Positions 40,331-49,562 of a DNA stretch of 64,000 nt are shown here, one piece after another. Position 1 is the first letter of the stretch; each line of letters begins with the position of its first letter. The notes under the pieces are model-generated. The model was not told where the DNA came from, made no database searches, and worked only from the letters and a program-made list of their open reading frames with translations. The stretch spans positions 48,142-112,141 of the forward strand of contig NZ_LQPJ01000078.1 of NCBI RefSeq assembly GCF_002101785.1, given 5' to 3'. The DNA is from Mycobacterium palustre. GTDB lineage: Bacteria > Actinomycetota > Actinomycetes > Mycobacteriales > Mycobacteriaceae. Position numbers and translations under genes: made by a program.

Positions 40331-41251
40331 CTACTTGACCAACGTGAACTGGCAGACGTCGGTGTAGCTGTCACGGAACAGGTCCGAGCAGCCGCGCAGG
40401 TAGTGCATGTAGATGTCGTAGGTCTCCTGGCCCTTCAGGGCGATCGCCTCGTCCTTGTGGGCCTCGAGGGCATCGGCCCACGCGTTGAGCGTCGGCACGT
40501 AATTCTTGCCGATGCGGTGGTAGCGATCGACTTTCCAGCCGGCGTTGGACGAGTAGTGGTCGATTTGCGAGATGCGGGGCAGCCGACCGCCCGGGAAGAT
40601 TTCGGTCAGGATGAACTTGATGAACCGCAACAGGCTCATCGGCGACGTCAAGCCCAGCTGCTCGGCTTCCTCCTTGTCCGGAATGATGATGGTGTGCAAC
40701 AACATCCGGCCGTCTTCGGGCGTCAGGTCGTAGAACTTCTTGAAGAAGGTGGCGTAACGCTCGAACCCGGCGTCACCCGCGCCGTCGGCGAAGTGCTCGA
40801 AGGCACCCAGTGACACGATGCGGTCCACCGGCTCGTCGAATTCCTCCCAGCCCTGGATCCGCACCTCCTTGCGGCGGGGGCTGTCGACCTCCTTGAACTT
40901 CTCGACGTCGTGCGCGTACTGGTTCTCGCTCAGCGTCAGGCCGATGACGTTGACGTCGTATTCGGTCACCGCGTGGCGCATCGTCGAGCCCCAGCCACAG
41001 CCGATGTCGAGCACCGTCATGCCCGGCTCGAGGTTCAGCTTGTCCAGCGCGAGCTTGCGCTTGGCGTATTGGGCCTCTTCGAGCGTCTTGGTCAGGTTGT
41101 TCGGGTCCGGCTTCTCGTCGAAGTACGCGCAGCTATAGGTCATCGACGGGTCAAGCCACAGCTTGAAGAAATCGTTCGACTTGTCGTAGTGAGATCGGAC
41201 TGCTTCGACCGGCGGCTTCAGCTGGGTGCCACCTGATTGACCCTGTGACAT
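40331..41251 (-). CDS. cmaA2: cyclopropane mycolic acid synthase CmaA2
   Basis: A 306-residue SAM-dependent methyltransferase. In M. tuberculosis CmaA2 makes trans-cyclopropanes on oxygenated mycolates. The SAM motif [14 protein letters not shown] is near residue 75, with [20 protein letters not shown] and the C-terminal VCQFTLVK. The sequence matches CmaA2 nearly end to end from memory, with a short insertion near [17 protein letters not shown]. It is transcribed with the HadA-like dehydratase upstream (10 bases apart) and the SerB-like gene. Confidence 0.93.
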   Translation of the reverse strand: MSQGQSGGTQLKPPVEAVRSHYDKSNDFFKLWLDPSMTYSCAYFDEKPDPNNLTKTLEEAQYAKRKLALDKLNLEPGMTVLDIGCGWGSTMRHAVTEYDVNVIGLTLSENQYAHDVEKFKEVDSPRRKEVRIQGWEEFDEPVDRIVSLGAFEHFADGAGDAGFERYATFFKKFYDLTPEDGRMLLHTIIIPDKEEAEQLGLTSPMSLLRFIKFILTEIFPGGRLPRISQIDHYSSNAGWKVDRYHRIGKNYVPTLNAWADALEAHKDEAIALKGQETYDIYMHYLRGCSDLFRDSYTDVCQFTLVK

Positions 41252-41261
41252 TGAATTGACC

Positions 41262-41774
41262 CTACTTTCCAGCAGATATGGATGCAATCGCGGCGACGGT
41301 TTCTTCAGCGCCAGCGTCTTGATGTGCGGCTTCTCCCAACATCGTAACGACGCTGGTGACGACCGGTTTGCCCTCGGCGTCTGTGACTTCGCTGCGGATC
41401 TCGGCGAGCACGGTGCCGTGTGACTCGAGGACCGAGTCTAGGTAAGTGTCGAAGTAGAGCTTGTCGTGGGCCAGGATCGGCCGGTGGAACCGGAACTTCT
41501 GGTCGCGGTGGAAGACCCGGGCGATGTTGATCGGGATGTTGAACTTGGTGAAGATCTCCAGCTGCACGCGCCGTCCCGCGATGGCCAAGAAGGTCAGCGG
41601 CGCCACCAGCGCGGGGTACCCCGCCGCGGCGGCGTCGTCCTCGTTGAAGTGCGTCGGGTGGTCGTCCTTGACCGCGACCGCGAACTCCCGGATCTTCTCG
41701 CGTCCGACCTGGAAGTAGTCGGGTGCCCGGTAATGGCTGCCGATGAGGCCCTGGGCTTCTTGTGGGACGGTCAT
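41262..41774 (-). CDS. MaoC/FAS1-type 3-hydroxyacyl dehydratase subunit, HadA-like (Rv0504c-like)
   Basis: A 170-residue hotdog protein similar to HadA/HadC, the substrate-binding subunits of the FAS-II (3R)-hydroxyacyl-ACP dehydratase. Visible are the N-terminal [22 protein letters not shown], the [18 protein letters not shown] loop and a C-terminal strand region. The catalytic Asp/His pair of HadB-type partners is not present, so it probably needs a partner. The neighbouring cmaA2 suggests a place in mycolic acid metabolism. The ATG at 41,774 was chosen because it gives the family start MTVPQEAQ. Confidence 0.88.
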   Translation of the reverse strand: MTVPQEAQGLIGSHYRAPDYFQVGREKIREFAVAVKDDHPTHFNEDDAAAAGYPALVAPLTFLAIAGRRVQLEIFTKFNIPINIARVFHRDQKFRFHRPILAHDKLYFDTYLDSVLESHGTVLAEIRSEVTDAEGKPVVTSVVTMLGEAAHQDAGAEETVAAIASISAGK

Positions 41775-41818
41775 GACGCTTTGCTCTCCGCTCGACGGTG
41801 TCTCAGCGGCGCAGCTTA

Positions 41819-42739
41819 TCAGCGTGATTGCCGCCGCGATGCCAACGCCGCCAGGGCACCGCCCGCCGCGCCCAGGGCCAGCGCCGACGGTACGCCGATC
41901 CGGGCGGCTTTGCGCGCGGTTCGGAAATCGCGGATTTCCCAGCCGCGCTCGCGGGCCAGCGCACGCAGGCGCGCGTCGGGATTGATGGCGACGGCGGTGC
42001 CCACCAGCGAGAGCATGGGAACGTCGTTGTAGCTGTCGGAGTAGGCCGTGCAGCGCTTGAGGTTGAGGCCCTCCCGGATCGCCAGCGAGCGCACCGCGTG
42101 CGCCTTCCCGGGCCCGTGCAGGATCTCCCCGACCAGCCTGCCGGTGAAGACGCCGTCGACGGACTCGGCGACCGTCCCCAGCGCGCCCGTCAGGCCGAGC
42201 CGCCGCGCGATGGTGGCGGCGAGCTCGTACGGCGTCGCGGTGATCAGCCACACCTGCTGGCCCGCGTCGAGGTGCATCTGGGTGAGCGCGCGGGTGCCGG
42301 GCCATATCTTGTCGGCGATGATCTCGTCGTAGATCTCCTCGCCCAGGGTGACCAGCTGCTCGACGGAGCGGCCCTCGATGAATGCCAGGGCCTTGCGCCG
42401 GCCTGCGGCGACGTCGTCGCTGTTCTCCTTGCCGAGCAGCTGGAACTTGGCCTGGGCGTAGATGAACCCGAGTACATCGCGGTACGTGAAGTAGTTGCGC
42501 GCCGCCAGCCCGCGGCCGAAGTGCACCGCCGAGGATCCCTGGACCAGGGTGTTGTCGACGTCGAAGAACGCGGCCGCGGTGAGGTCGATCGGCGGCTGCG
42601 GGCGGCCCTCGTCGACGGGGCTCTCGGCTTGCAAATCTTCCAGCGCGCGCTTGGCGCTCGCGTTGTCGGCCAGCGACTCCAGGTCGACGCGTGCGGTGGG
42701 CTCCGCACCGCCGGATTCAGAGGAAGCCGATGAAACCAA
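41819..42739 (-). CDS. serB1: HAD-family phosphoserine phosphatase-like protein
   Basis: A 306-residue HAD IB phosphatase. The nucleophile motif is [13 protein letters not shown], motif II TATPYE, the motif III lysine lies in HGPGKAHA, and motif IV is [13 protein letters not shown]-terminal hydrophobic stretch (about residues 270-295) may be a membrane anchor, as in the PlsC-linked HAD group. I chose the TTG at 42,739 because AGGAGG (42,747-42,752) is correctly spaced before it; a longer reading from a TTG at 42,796 lacks such a site. SerB activity is inferred from annotation, and a glycerophosphate-type substrate is equally possible. Confidence 0.87.
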   Translation of the reverse strand: MVSSASSESGGAEPTARVDLESLADNASAKRALEDLQAESPVDEGRPQPPIDLTAAAFFDVDNTLVQGSSAVHFGRGLAARNYFTYRDVLGFIYAQAKFQLLGKENSDDVAAGRRKALAFIEGRSVEQLVTLGEEIYDEIIADKIWPGTRALTQMHLDAGQQVWLITATPYELAATIARRLGLTGALGTVAESVDGVFTGRLVGEILHGPGKAHAVRSLAIREGLNLKRCTAYSDSYNDVPMLSLVGTAVAINPDARLRALARERGWEIRDFRTARKAARIGVPSALALGAAGGALAALASRRQSR

Positions 42740-42883
42740 GGCCCAACCTCCTAGATCGCTGTCGTGCTTGGCGACCCAGTGGGTGCCGGTACCCAACCCT
42801 ATCCGGCAGGTGTGGTGCGGGCGTTGACGTGCCCGAGCCGTCCATGGGGCCGGGGGCGTTGAGCCCGCTGTCCATCGCGGACC

Positions 42884-43570
42884 CTACGATCGCCAGACGG
42901 AAATTTGAGAGGTAATGCTTTCTGGCAACCCCTCCAGCAGCGCTGCCGTCAGCTCTTCGAACGACAGGGCGAGGACTTGCATCATCGGTTGTTCGTAATC
43001 CAGTGCAAACCCGTGAGAGCCGGGATCGTCTTCCAATGTGTATTTCCGGAGATGTTGTTCTGCATAGTCTCTGTCCAGGGTCGGTCTTTGCGTCGTCAGA
43101 AAGTCAATGGCCTCCCGGCTGGCTGCCTCGACTTTGATCCGTGAATCGAGCCCCCGCGATTCCCAGTCTACGAACAGTGATTTTATTCGTACGTTGCGAC
43201 CGCTGCGTATACCGTTGCCTATTCTCGCAATTATGTACTTACCGGCATCGGTGAAGCGAGAGAACATCACCTCTACTCGCTCGTTTCGTTGTGCTTCTCG
43301 TTCATGCTTCAGCGAACGCAATACACAAACGTATCCGTCCGGCTTCGGCGCAATGATCCATGCCGCCCAATCGCCGAACTGCGCCCACTCGGGCCATTGT
43401 TTCAGCTTTTCAGAATAGTCGGAACGGAAGTACAAACGATCCTCGACCCACTCGGCTTCGTCGTACGGTCCATTTCCAATGGAGTTGGCGATCTTGCGCC
43501 ACAAATTGTAGTACAGAATCACCTCTGCGGCTTCGTCCGGTTTAGCCGCACCGCCTACTTCCGTCTGCAC
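42884..43570 (-). CDS. probable immunity protein of the CpnT-like toxin
   Basis: A 228-residue soluble protein with no recognised domain. It is mixed alpha/beta and rich in Trp, Glu and Arg, with YYNLWRKIANSIGNGPYDEAEW near the start and acidic patches (EFDDP-like) in the C-terminal third. It lies 28 bases after the toxin gene with its own AGGAGGAG site, the usual position of a polymorphic-toxin immunity gene and the place of ift next to cpnT in M. tuberculosis. Two 60-base rows I counted are about 52% G+C and a third 60%, below the surroundings. I cannot confirm similarity to IFT; the immunity role is contextual. Confidence 0.7.
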   Translation of the reverse strand: MQTEVGGAAKPDEAAEVILYYNLWRKIANSIGNGPYDEAEWVEDRLYFRSDYSEKLKQWPEWAQFGDWAAWIIAPKPDGYVCVLRSLKHEREAQRNERVEVMFSRFTDAGKYIIARIGNGIRSGRNVRIKSLFVDWESRGLDSRIKVEAASREAIDFLTTQRPTLDRDYAEQHLRKYTLEDDPGSHGFALDYEQPMMQVLALSFEELTAALLEGLPESITSQISVWRS

Positions 43571-43598
43571 CCTAAGGACTCTCCTCCTGGTAGCAGTG

Positions 43599-46130
43599 CT
43601 ATCCCCAGTCCAGATAACCGTTGTCGATTAAGAAACTGATCAACACCGTTTCACCTTCTTCGTCGACGACCACCCATTGTGTTCCACCGCCGGGCTGGCC
43701 AAATGCGCCGGCCACTTTTCCATATCTGACTTCCCAGCCGTCAGGCAATTCTTTACCTGTGCCGCGAAACCGATTATAATCGCCAGACGAACCGGGGGCC
43801 AGGCCGCGATCAGGATAGCTGTCACCGAGAGCGCCCATAAAATCACCCCTAGCGTCGCTGACTTCCCCGATTCTGTCCAACCACGCCTCCTTTGGAATGC
43901 TTCGGGCAGTTTGCCATTTGCCATCTGCGAAGCCATTAGCTTCCGGCCACTTCCATGTGCCTTTCGCAGGGTCCCAGAATCTGTTCAAGATTTCCTGGGC
44001 ACTCATTCCCTCATAAGGGCTGCGCATCGCTGACTCGGCAAGTTCTCGAGGGCATCCGTGTTCTATTAGATCGTTCACGAGCTGATCGGGTGATTCCGCG
44101 AGTACCAGCTGCGCCTGGTGCCACGGTTTCAAATCCGACGGCGCCGGGACTTCTATTGGAGGCTCGTCGGGCCGGTCATCAGACGGCGCACTGGCGTGCG
44201 GCTGATGCGATCCAGGCGACCTATCTCCGTCCCCCGGCTGATGCGGTGTCCCGCTATCACCGGGTGGATGGGGGCTGCCGCCATGGGGTGGGTGTGATTC
44301 GGGCGGATGAGCCGGTTCCGAACCGTGGGGTGGGCCACCGAACGACGACGGTGCTTCGGCGGACAGTCCGCCAGCTGAGGAGGCGGGCACGTGCGCTGCC
44401 GCGGCGGCCGGAGCGACGGCCGCGGGCCGTTCCGCAGACGCGGCACCGGAAAACGCTTCGGCGGGACTGCCGACGGGCGAGGCCGAAACATGAACCGGCT
44501 CAAGCGGCTTCGAATGGGTGAGCGGCGCCTGTTCCACCGGCGCGGGTACCGGTGGCTTGCCCCCGGCTCCCGGTGGAACCGCGGCAGGCTTGGGCAGCTC
44601 ACCGGTTGGGGGCTTCCCAACGACCGGCGGTTTGGATTCCGTCGGGCTGTGCGGCAAGGGGCCATTGGCGGGACCGGGCGCCGGCTTGGCCGGTGGCGCG
44701 GGTGCGGGGCCGCGCGGTTCCGGCGGCTTTGGCCCGCTGGGCACCGGCTCCACCGGAGGCCCCTTCGGCGGTTCAACAGGCGGCAATTCGGGAATCTCGG
44801 GAGGCTTATCCCGCATGGCCCTCAGCGCATCGGCAAGCGCGCGAAACTTGCCGCCCAGCTTCGACAGGGGCCCGCCCGGCAGGGGCAGGGTGGCGAGGTC
44901 GACGACGCTCCGGCCGGCGGCCTCGGCCGGGTTCTGGCCCCACTCGTCCCAGTGCGTGACGCTCTTGCCCAGCTCTTTCCACGACTGCCCGAAGCCAGGC
45001 GCGCCCTCGCCGCCCAACCCCACCAGCGGCAGGGCGCCCTCGACCTGGTCGGTCACCTCTTTGCCGTAGCCGATCGGGTCGAACAGCAGCCGGAAGGAGC
45101 TGATGTCCCACAGCCCCTTGACCATTCCGCCGCCCTCCGACCACGCGCCCTTGGCGTATTGGCCGACCTGGTTGACCACCCGGCCTACGTCGGTGGCGTG
45201 CAGGAACTGGTCCCACTCCCGGCCGACGTAGCGGGCCATGTCGGTGGCGATGGAGATCGCCTCGGCGAGGGTGGCCGCGATTTCGGCGCGCAGCGCAGCC
45301 ACCTCGGACCCGAAGTTGTCGACCACCGTGCGGATGTCGTCGGCGATCCTCTTGATCTCGTCTTCGTCGTCGTCGGTGAGGAACTCCCAGACCTCTTTGA
45401 TGCCGGTCAGCGGGTCGCAGATGCGGGCCAACAGATCCAGGATCGCCGCGTGCACCTTGTCGACCTTGGCGGCGTAGCTGTTGAGCTGGTCCGCGATCGT
45501 TTGACACTGCTGAACCAGGCGGGTGGTGCTTCCGAAGGCGTCGGTGAACGCCCGGTCGATGAGCGCGCCTTCCGGAATCTGTTGCGCGCGAACGGCTCCC
45601 ATCGGCCCGCCGGTGCCCAAAATCTCGGCGACCGCGAACCGCGTGCCCGCGGCGCTCCACGCCGCGGCCGCGGCGCGCAACTTCCCGGAATCGGCCGTGG
45701 GCCAGATCATTCCGATGTAAGGGGCCACCCAGCCCCAGCCGGCCGGGGCGCTTTTACCGGTGCCCACCGACGACGGCGGCGAGCCCGCCAACACCGGTCC
45801 GGTCACCGAGGGAGTGGGAAGCGGGCTGGTCTGGCCGGATACGTTGGACATCGCGTCGACCAGCGAGTAGTTGTGCGCCGACATCCGCACCCCATCGCCG
45901 AGGCTGCACAACCCGTTTCGGGTGGCCGCCATCGCCTCGAGGAGCTTAGCCGCCGAACTGTCGTAGCTTCGGCCAACCGCCGCGCCGACGGGGTCGTCGC
46001 CGGCCATCCCGGCACACCCCGACAGCGCCGACGTCAGCGTCGCGATCACCGAACCCAAGCCCTCGCCGGTCGCCACCACCTCGGCGCCCGCGCTGTCCAG
46101 AGCCGCGGGGTCGACTGCCAGCGGCGCCAC
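43599..46130 (-). CDS. cpnT: CpnT-like channel protein with C-terminal TNT toxin domain
   Basis: An 843-residue protein. Residues 1-440 match the N-terminal channel/secretion domain of M. tuberculosis CpnT (start MAPLAVDPAALDSAG; also MAGDDPVGAAVGRSYD and ARICDPLTGIKEVWEFLT). About 440-650 is a Pro/Ala/His-rich linker, including PLPHSPTESKPP. About 700-843 is a TNT (DUF4237) domain with LDRIGEVSDARGDF (Arg753) and FGQPGGGTQW (Gln818), equivalent to the NAD-binding Arg and Gln of TNT. CpnT is known to be exported through type VII systems and its TNT hydrolyses host NAD+. Residues 692-843 contain no histidine, although one is reported as important in TNT. The stop of esxE lies three bases upstream. 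Confidence 0.93.
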   Translation of the reverse strand: MAPLAVDPAALDSAGAEVVATGEGLGSVIATLTSALSGCAGMAGDDPVGAAVGRSYDSSAAKLLEAMAATRNGLCSLGDGVRMSAHNYSLVDAMSNVSGQTSPLPTPSVTGPVLAGSPPSSVGTGKSAPAGWGWVAPYIGMIWPTADSGKLRAAAAAWSAAGTRFAVAEILGTGGPMGAVRAQQIPEGALIDRAFTDAFGSTTRLVQQCQTIADQLNSYAAKVDKVHAAILDLLARICDPLTGIKEVWEFLTDDDEDEIKRIADDIRTVVDNFGSEVAALRAEIAATLAEAISIATDMARYVGREWDQFLHATDVGRVVNQVGQYAKGAWSEGGGMVKGLWDISSFRLLFDPIGYGKEVTDQVEGALPLVGLGGEGAPGFGQSWKELGKSVTHWDEWGQNPAEAAGRSVVDLATLPLPGGPLSKLGGKFRALADALRAMRDKPPEIPELPPVEPPKGPPVEPVPSGPKPPEPRGPAPAPPAKPAPGPANGPLPHSPTESKPPVVGKPPTGELPKPAAVPPGAGGKPPVPAPVEQAPLTHSKPLEPVHVSASPVGSPAEAFSGAASAERPAAVAPAAAAAHVPASSAGGLSAEAPSSFGGPPHGSEPAHPPESHPPHGGSPHPPGDSGTPHQPGDGDRSPGSHQPHASAPSDDRPDEPPIEVPAPSDLKPWHQAQLVLAESPDQLVNDLIEHGCPRELAESAMRSPYEGMSAQEILNRFWDPAKGTWKWPEANGFADGKWQTARSIPKEAWLDRIGEVSDARGDFMGALGDSYPDRGLAPGSSGDYNRFRGTGKELPDGWEVRYGKVAGAFGQPGGGTQWVVVDEEGETVLISFLIDNGYLDWG

Positions 46131-46133
46131 GGC

Positions 46134-46424
46134 TCACGACCACATGGACAGGTTCTGTGCCATGGCGCCGGTGTAGTTGCGGTGGGCGGTCTCGCCGGCG
46201 GTGCGCAGCTTCGCCAACGCCTCGCGCATCATCGCCTCGCCGCGGGCCCAATGCCGATGGGCCTCAGCGTGCGCCGCCGCGGCTTCCCCGGTCCACGCGG
46301 CGTGCAATCGATTTACCCGAGAATCGATTTCGGCGAGCATCTGCTCGGCGCGGCGCTGGAACTGGGTCATCCGCCGCACCGCGTCGGCCAACGCCTCGGG
46401 GTCGACGCGAAACGCCTCAGCCAC
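46134..46424 (-). CDS. esxE: WXG100 protein EsxE
   Basis: A 96-residue helical-hairpin protein with the WXG turn AAWTGEAAAAH at about residues 41-51 and a C-terminal YTGAMAQNLSMW. It closely resembles M. tuberculosis EsxE, which forms a heterodimer with EsxF and is needed for CpnT export. I chose the GTG at 46,424, which overlaps the esxF stop by eight bases and gives the normal WXG100 length; a longer start inside esxF is unlikely. Confidence 0.93.
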   Translation of the reverse strand: MAEAFRVDPEALADAVRRMTQFQRRAEQMLAEIDSRVNRLHAAWTGEAAAAHAEAHRHWARGEAMMREALAKLRTAGETAHRNYTGAMAQNLSMWS

Positions 46425-46728
46425 GGTAGACCCCGCGCATCTCCTGGGCGGCGGTCGCCTCGTTCTGGTCGTAAAGGCCACCGGCCTGTCCGACCAGATG
46501 CGCCAGGATCGCCAGGCCCGTCTGCACCTCGCGGGCCCCCTTGTGCCACAGCTCCCACGCCGAGCCGTACGCGGCGCCGGACGCCCCTCGCCAGCCGCCC
46601 AAGATCTGGCCCACCTGATCGTCGAGTTGCCCGAGCTCGGCCATCAGATGCTCGGCCGCGCCCCCGAGCGAGGCTGCGACCTCCTGCATCACCATGGGTT
46701 CGACGCGAAGTGTCCCATCAGCGCCCAT
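46417..46728 (-). CDS. esxF: WXG100 protein EsxF
   Basis: A 103-residue WXG100 protein with the turn GGWRGASGAAYGSAWELWH at about residues 44-62. A YxxxE-type export signal follows the second helix (YDQNEATAAQE), as required by type VII secretion. It matches M. tuberculosis EsxF in length and sequence from its MGADGTLRVEP start. It is the first gene of the minus-strand toxin operon and is divergent from the glutaredoxin-like gene, 75 bases away, where the operon promoter must lie. Confidence 0.94.
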   Translation of the reverse strand: MGADGTLRVEPMVMQEVAASLGGAAEHLMAELGQLDDQVGQILGGWRGASGAAYGSAWELWHKGAREVQTGLAILAHLVGQAGGLYDQNEATAAQEMRGVYRG

Positions 46729-46803
46729 ACCGGCAAGCTAGTGAATCTGCGGCGGCCCCACAATTCACCCGGGCGTCCCACCGGCGATGCGACACTGGTG
46801 GCC

Positions 46804-47067
46804 ATGACCCCCAACCCGCGGCGAGTTGAGCTGCTCACCCGCGAGGGCTGCACCATGTGCGCGCGGGCGCTCGCCCGGCTGACCGAGCTGGCCGGCGAGC
46901 TCGGCTTCCAGCTGTCCACGACCGACGTGGACGCCGCCGCGGCGGCGGGCGACCCCAAATTGCGGGCCGAGTTCGGCGACCGCCTCCCAGTGGTCCTGCT
47001 GGACGGCCGCGAACACAGCTACTGGGAGGTCGACGAGGCGCGGCTGCGCGCGGATCTGGCCCGCTGA
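46804..47067 (+). CDS. glutaredoxin-like thiol protein (Rv0508-like)
   Basis: An 87-residue thioredoxin-fold protein of the DUF836/glutaredoxin-like group. The active site is GCTMCARAL (CxxC at about residues 16-19), and the cis-Pro is in DRLPVVLLDG. It probably acts as a mycothiol- or thioredoxin-coupled reductant in the cytosol. The ATG at 46,804 gives the normal length. hemA starts 125 bases later; in M. tuberculosis the same gene also precedes hemA. Confidence 0.88.
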   Translation: MTPNPRRVELLTREGCTMCARALARLTELAGELGFQLSTTDVDAAAAAGDPKLRAEFGDRLPVVLLDGREHSYWEVDEARLRADLAR

Positions 47068-47191
47068 GGCGGGGCCCGGGGGCGGGCCAGTGACGTAGAT
47101 CAACTATTTGGTAGCCCAGCTGATAAACGTTTACCGTGGACAGCAGTTCAGTTACTGGAGGAAGCAAGGGAGCTGGCCAGGTGATGCTGCC

Positions 47192-48571
47192 GTGAGCGTC
47201 CTGCTCTTCGGGGTCTCGCACCGCAGTGCGCCGGTCTCCGTCCTGGAACAACTCAGCATCGACGAATCCGATCAGACCAAGATCGTCGACCGGGTGTTGC
47301 AGTCACCGCTGGTCACCGAGGCGATGGTGCTCTCGACGTGCAACCGCGTCGAGGTTTACGCCGTCGTCGACGCGTTCCACGGCGGGTTGGCGGTGGTCGG
47401 ACAGGTGCTGTCGGAACACTCGGGCATGTCGATGGGCGACCTCACCAAGTTCGCCTACGTCCGCTACAGCGAGGCCGCCGTCGAACACCTCTTCGCCGTT
47501 GCCAGCGGCCTGGATTCGGCGGTGATCGGCGAGCAGCAGGTCCTCGGCCAGGTGCGCCGCGCCTACGCCGCCGCCGAAGCCAACCGCACCGTCGGCCGGG
47601 TGCTGCACGAGCTTGCGCAGCGCGCGCTGTCGGTGGGCAAACGCGTGCATTCCGAGACCGGCATCGACGCCGCCGGCGCCTCGGTGGTGTCGGTCGCCCT
47701 GGACATGGCCGAACGCCGCCTCGGGGGGCTGGCGGGCAAGACCGCCGTGGTCATCGGCGCCGGGGCGATGGGCGCGCTGTCGGCGGGGCACCTGACCCGC
47801 GCCGGCATCGAGCACGTCCAGGTGCTCAACCGCTCCCTGGCCCGGGCCCAGCGACTGGCCCGCAAGGTCCGCGAATTCGGCGTCAGGGCCGAGGCGCTGA
47901 CGCTCGACCGGCTGCCCGACGCGCTGGCGGGCGCCGACGTCGTGGTCAGCTGCACCGGTGCCGTCAGCCCGGTGGTTTCGCTGGCCGACGTGCACCACGC
48001 GCTGGCGGCCGCCCACCGCGACGAGACCAGCCACCCTCTGGTGATCTGTGACCTGGGCATGCCGCGCGACGTCGACCCCGCGGTGGCGGGGCTGCCCGGC
48101 GTCTGGGTCGTCGACGTCGAGCGCGTCCAGCACGAACCGTCGGCGCATGCCGCGGCCGGCGACGTCGCCGCGGCCCGCCACATCGTGGCGGCCGAAGTTG
48201 CCAGCTACCTGGCGGGCCAGCGGATGGCCGAGGTCACCCCGACGGTGACGGCGCTGCGCCAGCGCGCCGCCGACGTCGTCGAGGCGGAGCTGCTGCGCCT
48301 GGACAACCGCCTGCCCGGCCTGGAGAGCGCCCAGCGCGAGGAGGTCGCCCGCACGGTGCGGCGGGTGGTCGACAAGCTGCTGCACGCGCCCACCGTGCGG
48401 ATCAAACAGCTCGCCAGTGCGCCCGGCGGCGACAGCTACGCCGAGGCGTTGCGCGAATTGTTCGAGCTCGACCAGACCGCCATAGACTCTGTAGCCGCCG
48501 TCGCCGCCGGCGAATTGCCAGTCGTATCAACGGGATTCGACGCGGGATCCCACCAACAGTCCGGCGAGTAG
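47192..48571 (+). CDS. hemA: glutamyl-tRNA reductase
   Basis: A 459-residue NADPH enzyme that makes glutamate-1-semialdehyde from glutamyl-tRNA, the first committed step of heme and siroheme synthesis. The catalytic Cys50 is in [12 protein letters not shown], and the N-terminal HRSAPV and the [13 protein letters not shown] block follow. The NADPH motif is GAGAMGAL, and the C-terminal dimerisation helix covers about residues 330-430. The GTG at 47,192 gives the family start [11 protein letters not shown]. First gene of the hem operon. Confidence 0.97.
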   Translation: MSVLLFGVSHRSAPVSVLEQLSIDESDQTKIVDRVLQSPLVTEAMVLSTCNRVEVYAVVDAFHGGLAVVGQVLSEHSGMSMGDLTKFAYVRYSEAAVEHLFAVASGLDSAVIGEQQVLGQVRRAYAAAEANRTVGRVLHELAQRALSVGKRVHSETGIDAAGASVVSVALDMAERRLGGLAGKTAVVIGAGAMGALSAGHLTRAGIEHVQVLNRSLARAQRLARKVREFGVRAEALTLDRLPDALAGADVVVSCTGAVSPVVSLADVHHALAAAHRDETSHPLVICDLGMPRDVDPAVAGLPGVWVVDVERVQHEPSAHAAAGDVAAARHIVAAEVASYLAGQRMAEVTPTVTALRQRAADVVEAELLRLDNRLPGLESAQREEVARTVRRVVDKLLHAPTVRIKQLASAPGGDSYAEALRELFELDQTAIDSVAAVAAGELPVVSTGFDAGSHQQSGE

Positions 48572-48584
48572 CTGATTGGCGCAC

Positions 48585-49532
48585 GTGATCCGGATAGGCA
48601 CGCGGGGCAGCCTGTTGGCCACCACCCAGGCCGGTGTCGTCAGAGACGCCCTCATCGCCAAGGGCCACCCGGCCGAGCTGGTGACCATCACGACGGCCGG
48701 CGACCGGTCGTCGGCGCCGATCCAAACGCTGGGGGTGGGTGCCTTCACCACCGCGCTGCGGGAGGCCATCGAGGACGGCCGCGTCGACGCCGCGGTGCAC
48801 TCGCACAAGGATTTGCCGACCGCCGACGACCCGAGGTTCACCATCGCGGCGATTCCGGCGCGCAGCGACCCGCGCGACGCGGTGGTGGCCCGCGACGGAC
48901 TGGTGCTGGGGGAGTTGCCGCCGGGTTCGCGGGTGGGCACCTCGTCACCGCGGCGGGCCGCACAGCTTAGAGCATTGGGTCTCGGTTTGGAAATCCGCCC
49001 CCTACGAGGCAACCTAGATACCAGGTTGAACAGGGTAAGCAATGGTGATCTCGACGCGATCGTGGTGGCGCGGGCCGGTCTGGCCCGGCTGGGTCGCCTC
49101 GACGATGTCACCGAGACGCTAGAGCCGGTGCAGATGTTGCCAGCACCAGCTCAGGGCGCGCTCGCCGTCGAGTGCCGCGCCGGTGACGAGTTGGCGGCGG
49201 TGCTGGCGGAGCTGGACGACGCCGACACGCGTGCGGCGGTCACCGCGGAGCGAGCCCTGCTGGCCGAACTGGAGGCGGGTTGCTCCGCACCGGTGGGCGC
49301 GATCGCCGAGGTGGTCGAGTCCATTGATGAGGACGGCCACGTCTTCGACGAGCTGTCGCTGCGCGGCTGTGTGGCGGCGCTGGACGGGTCCGACGTGATC
49401 CGCGCGTCCGGCATCGGCAGCCCCGGGCGGGCACGGGAGCTGGGGCTCTCGGTCGCCGCGGAGCTGTTCGAGCTGGGGGCGCGGGAGCTGATGTCGGCGG
49501 CGCGAGAAGACCCGCCCGCGAGAAACGAATGA
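48585..49532 (+). CDS. hemC: porphobilinogen deaminase (hydroxymethylbilane synthase)
   Basis: A 315-residue enzyme that condenses four porphobilinogens into hydroxymethylbilane. The N-terminal [13 protein letters not shown], the catalytic Asp in HSHKDLPT, the RRAAQL arginines and the dipyrromethane-cofactor Cys233 in [10 protein letters not shown] are present. The GTG at 48,585 gives the usual MIRIGTRGS start; a TTG nine bases upstream is possible. Thirteen bases separate it from hemA. Confidence 0.97.
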   Translation: MIRIGTRGSLLATTQAGVVRDALIAKGHPAELVTITTAGDRSSAPIQTLGVGAFTTALREAIEDGRVDAAVHSHKDLPTADDPRFTIAAIPARSDPRDAVVARDGLVLGELPPGSRVGTSSPRRAAQLRALGLGLEIRPLRGNLDTRLNRVSNGDLDAIVVARAGLARLGRLDDVTETLEPVQMLPAPAQGALAVECRAGDELAAVLAELDDADTRAAVTAERALLAELEAGCSAPVGAIAEVVESIDEDGHVFDELSLRGCVAALDGSDVIRASGIGSPGRARELGLSVAAELFELGARELMSAAREDPPARNE

Positions 49533-49562
49533 CGCTGGAATACCGATGACTTGGGAGCGACA

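Noticed and set aside
42741..42796. A longer SerB-like start at a TTG (42,796)
   Set aside because: The AGGAGG at 42,747-42,752 lies inside that extension and is correctly placed for the TTG at 42,739 instead.
43640..43936. A 98-codon minus-strand frame inside the TNT domain with a hydrophobic stretch
   Set aside because: It lies in a shifted frame within cpnT, whose own frame carries conserved TNT motifs; it has no independent ribosome site.
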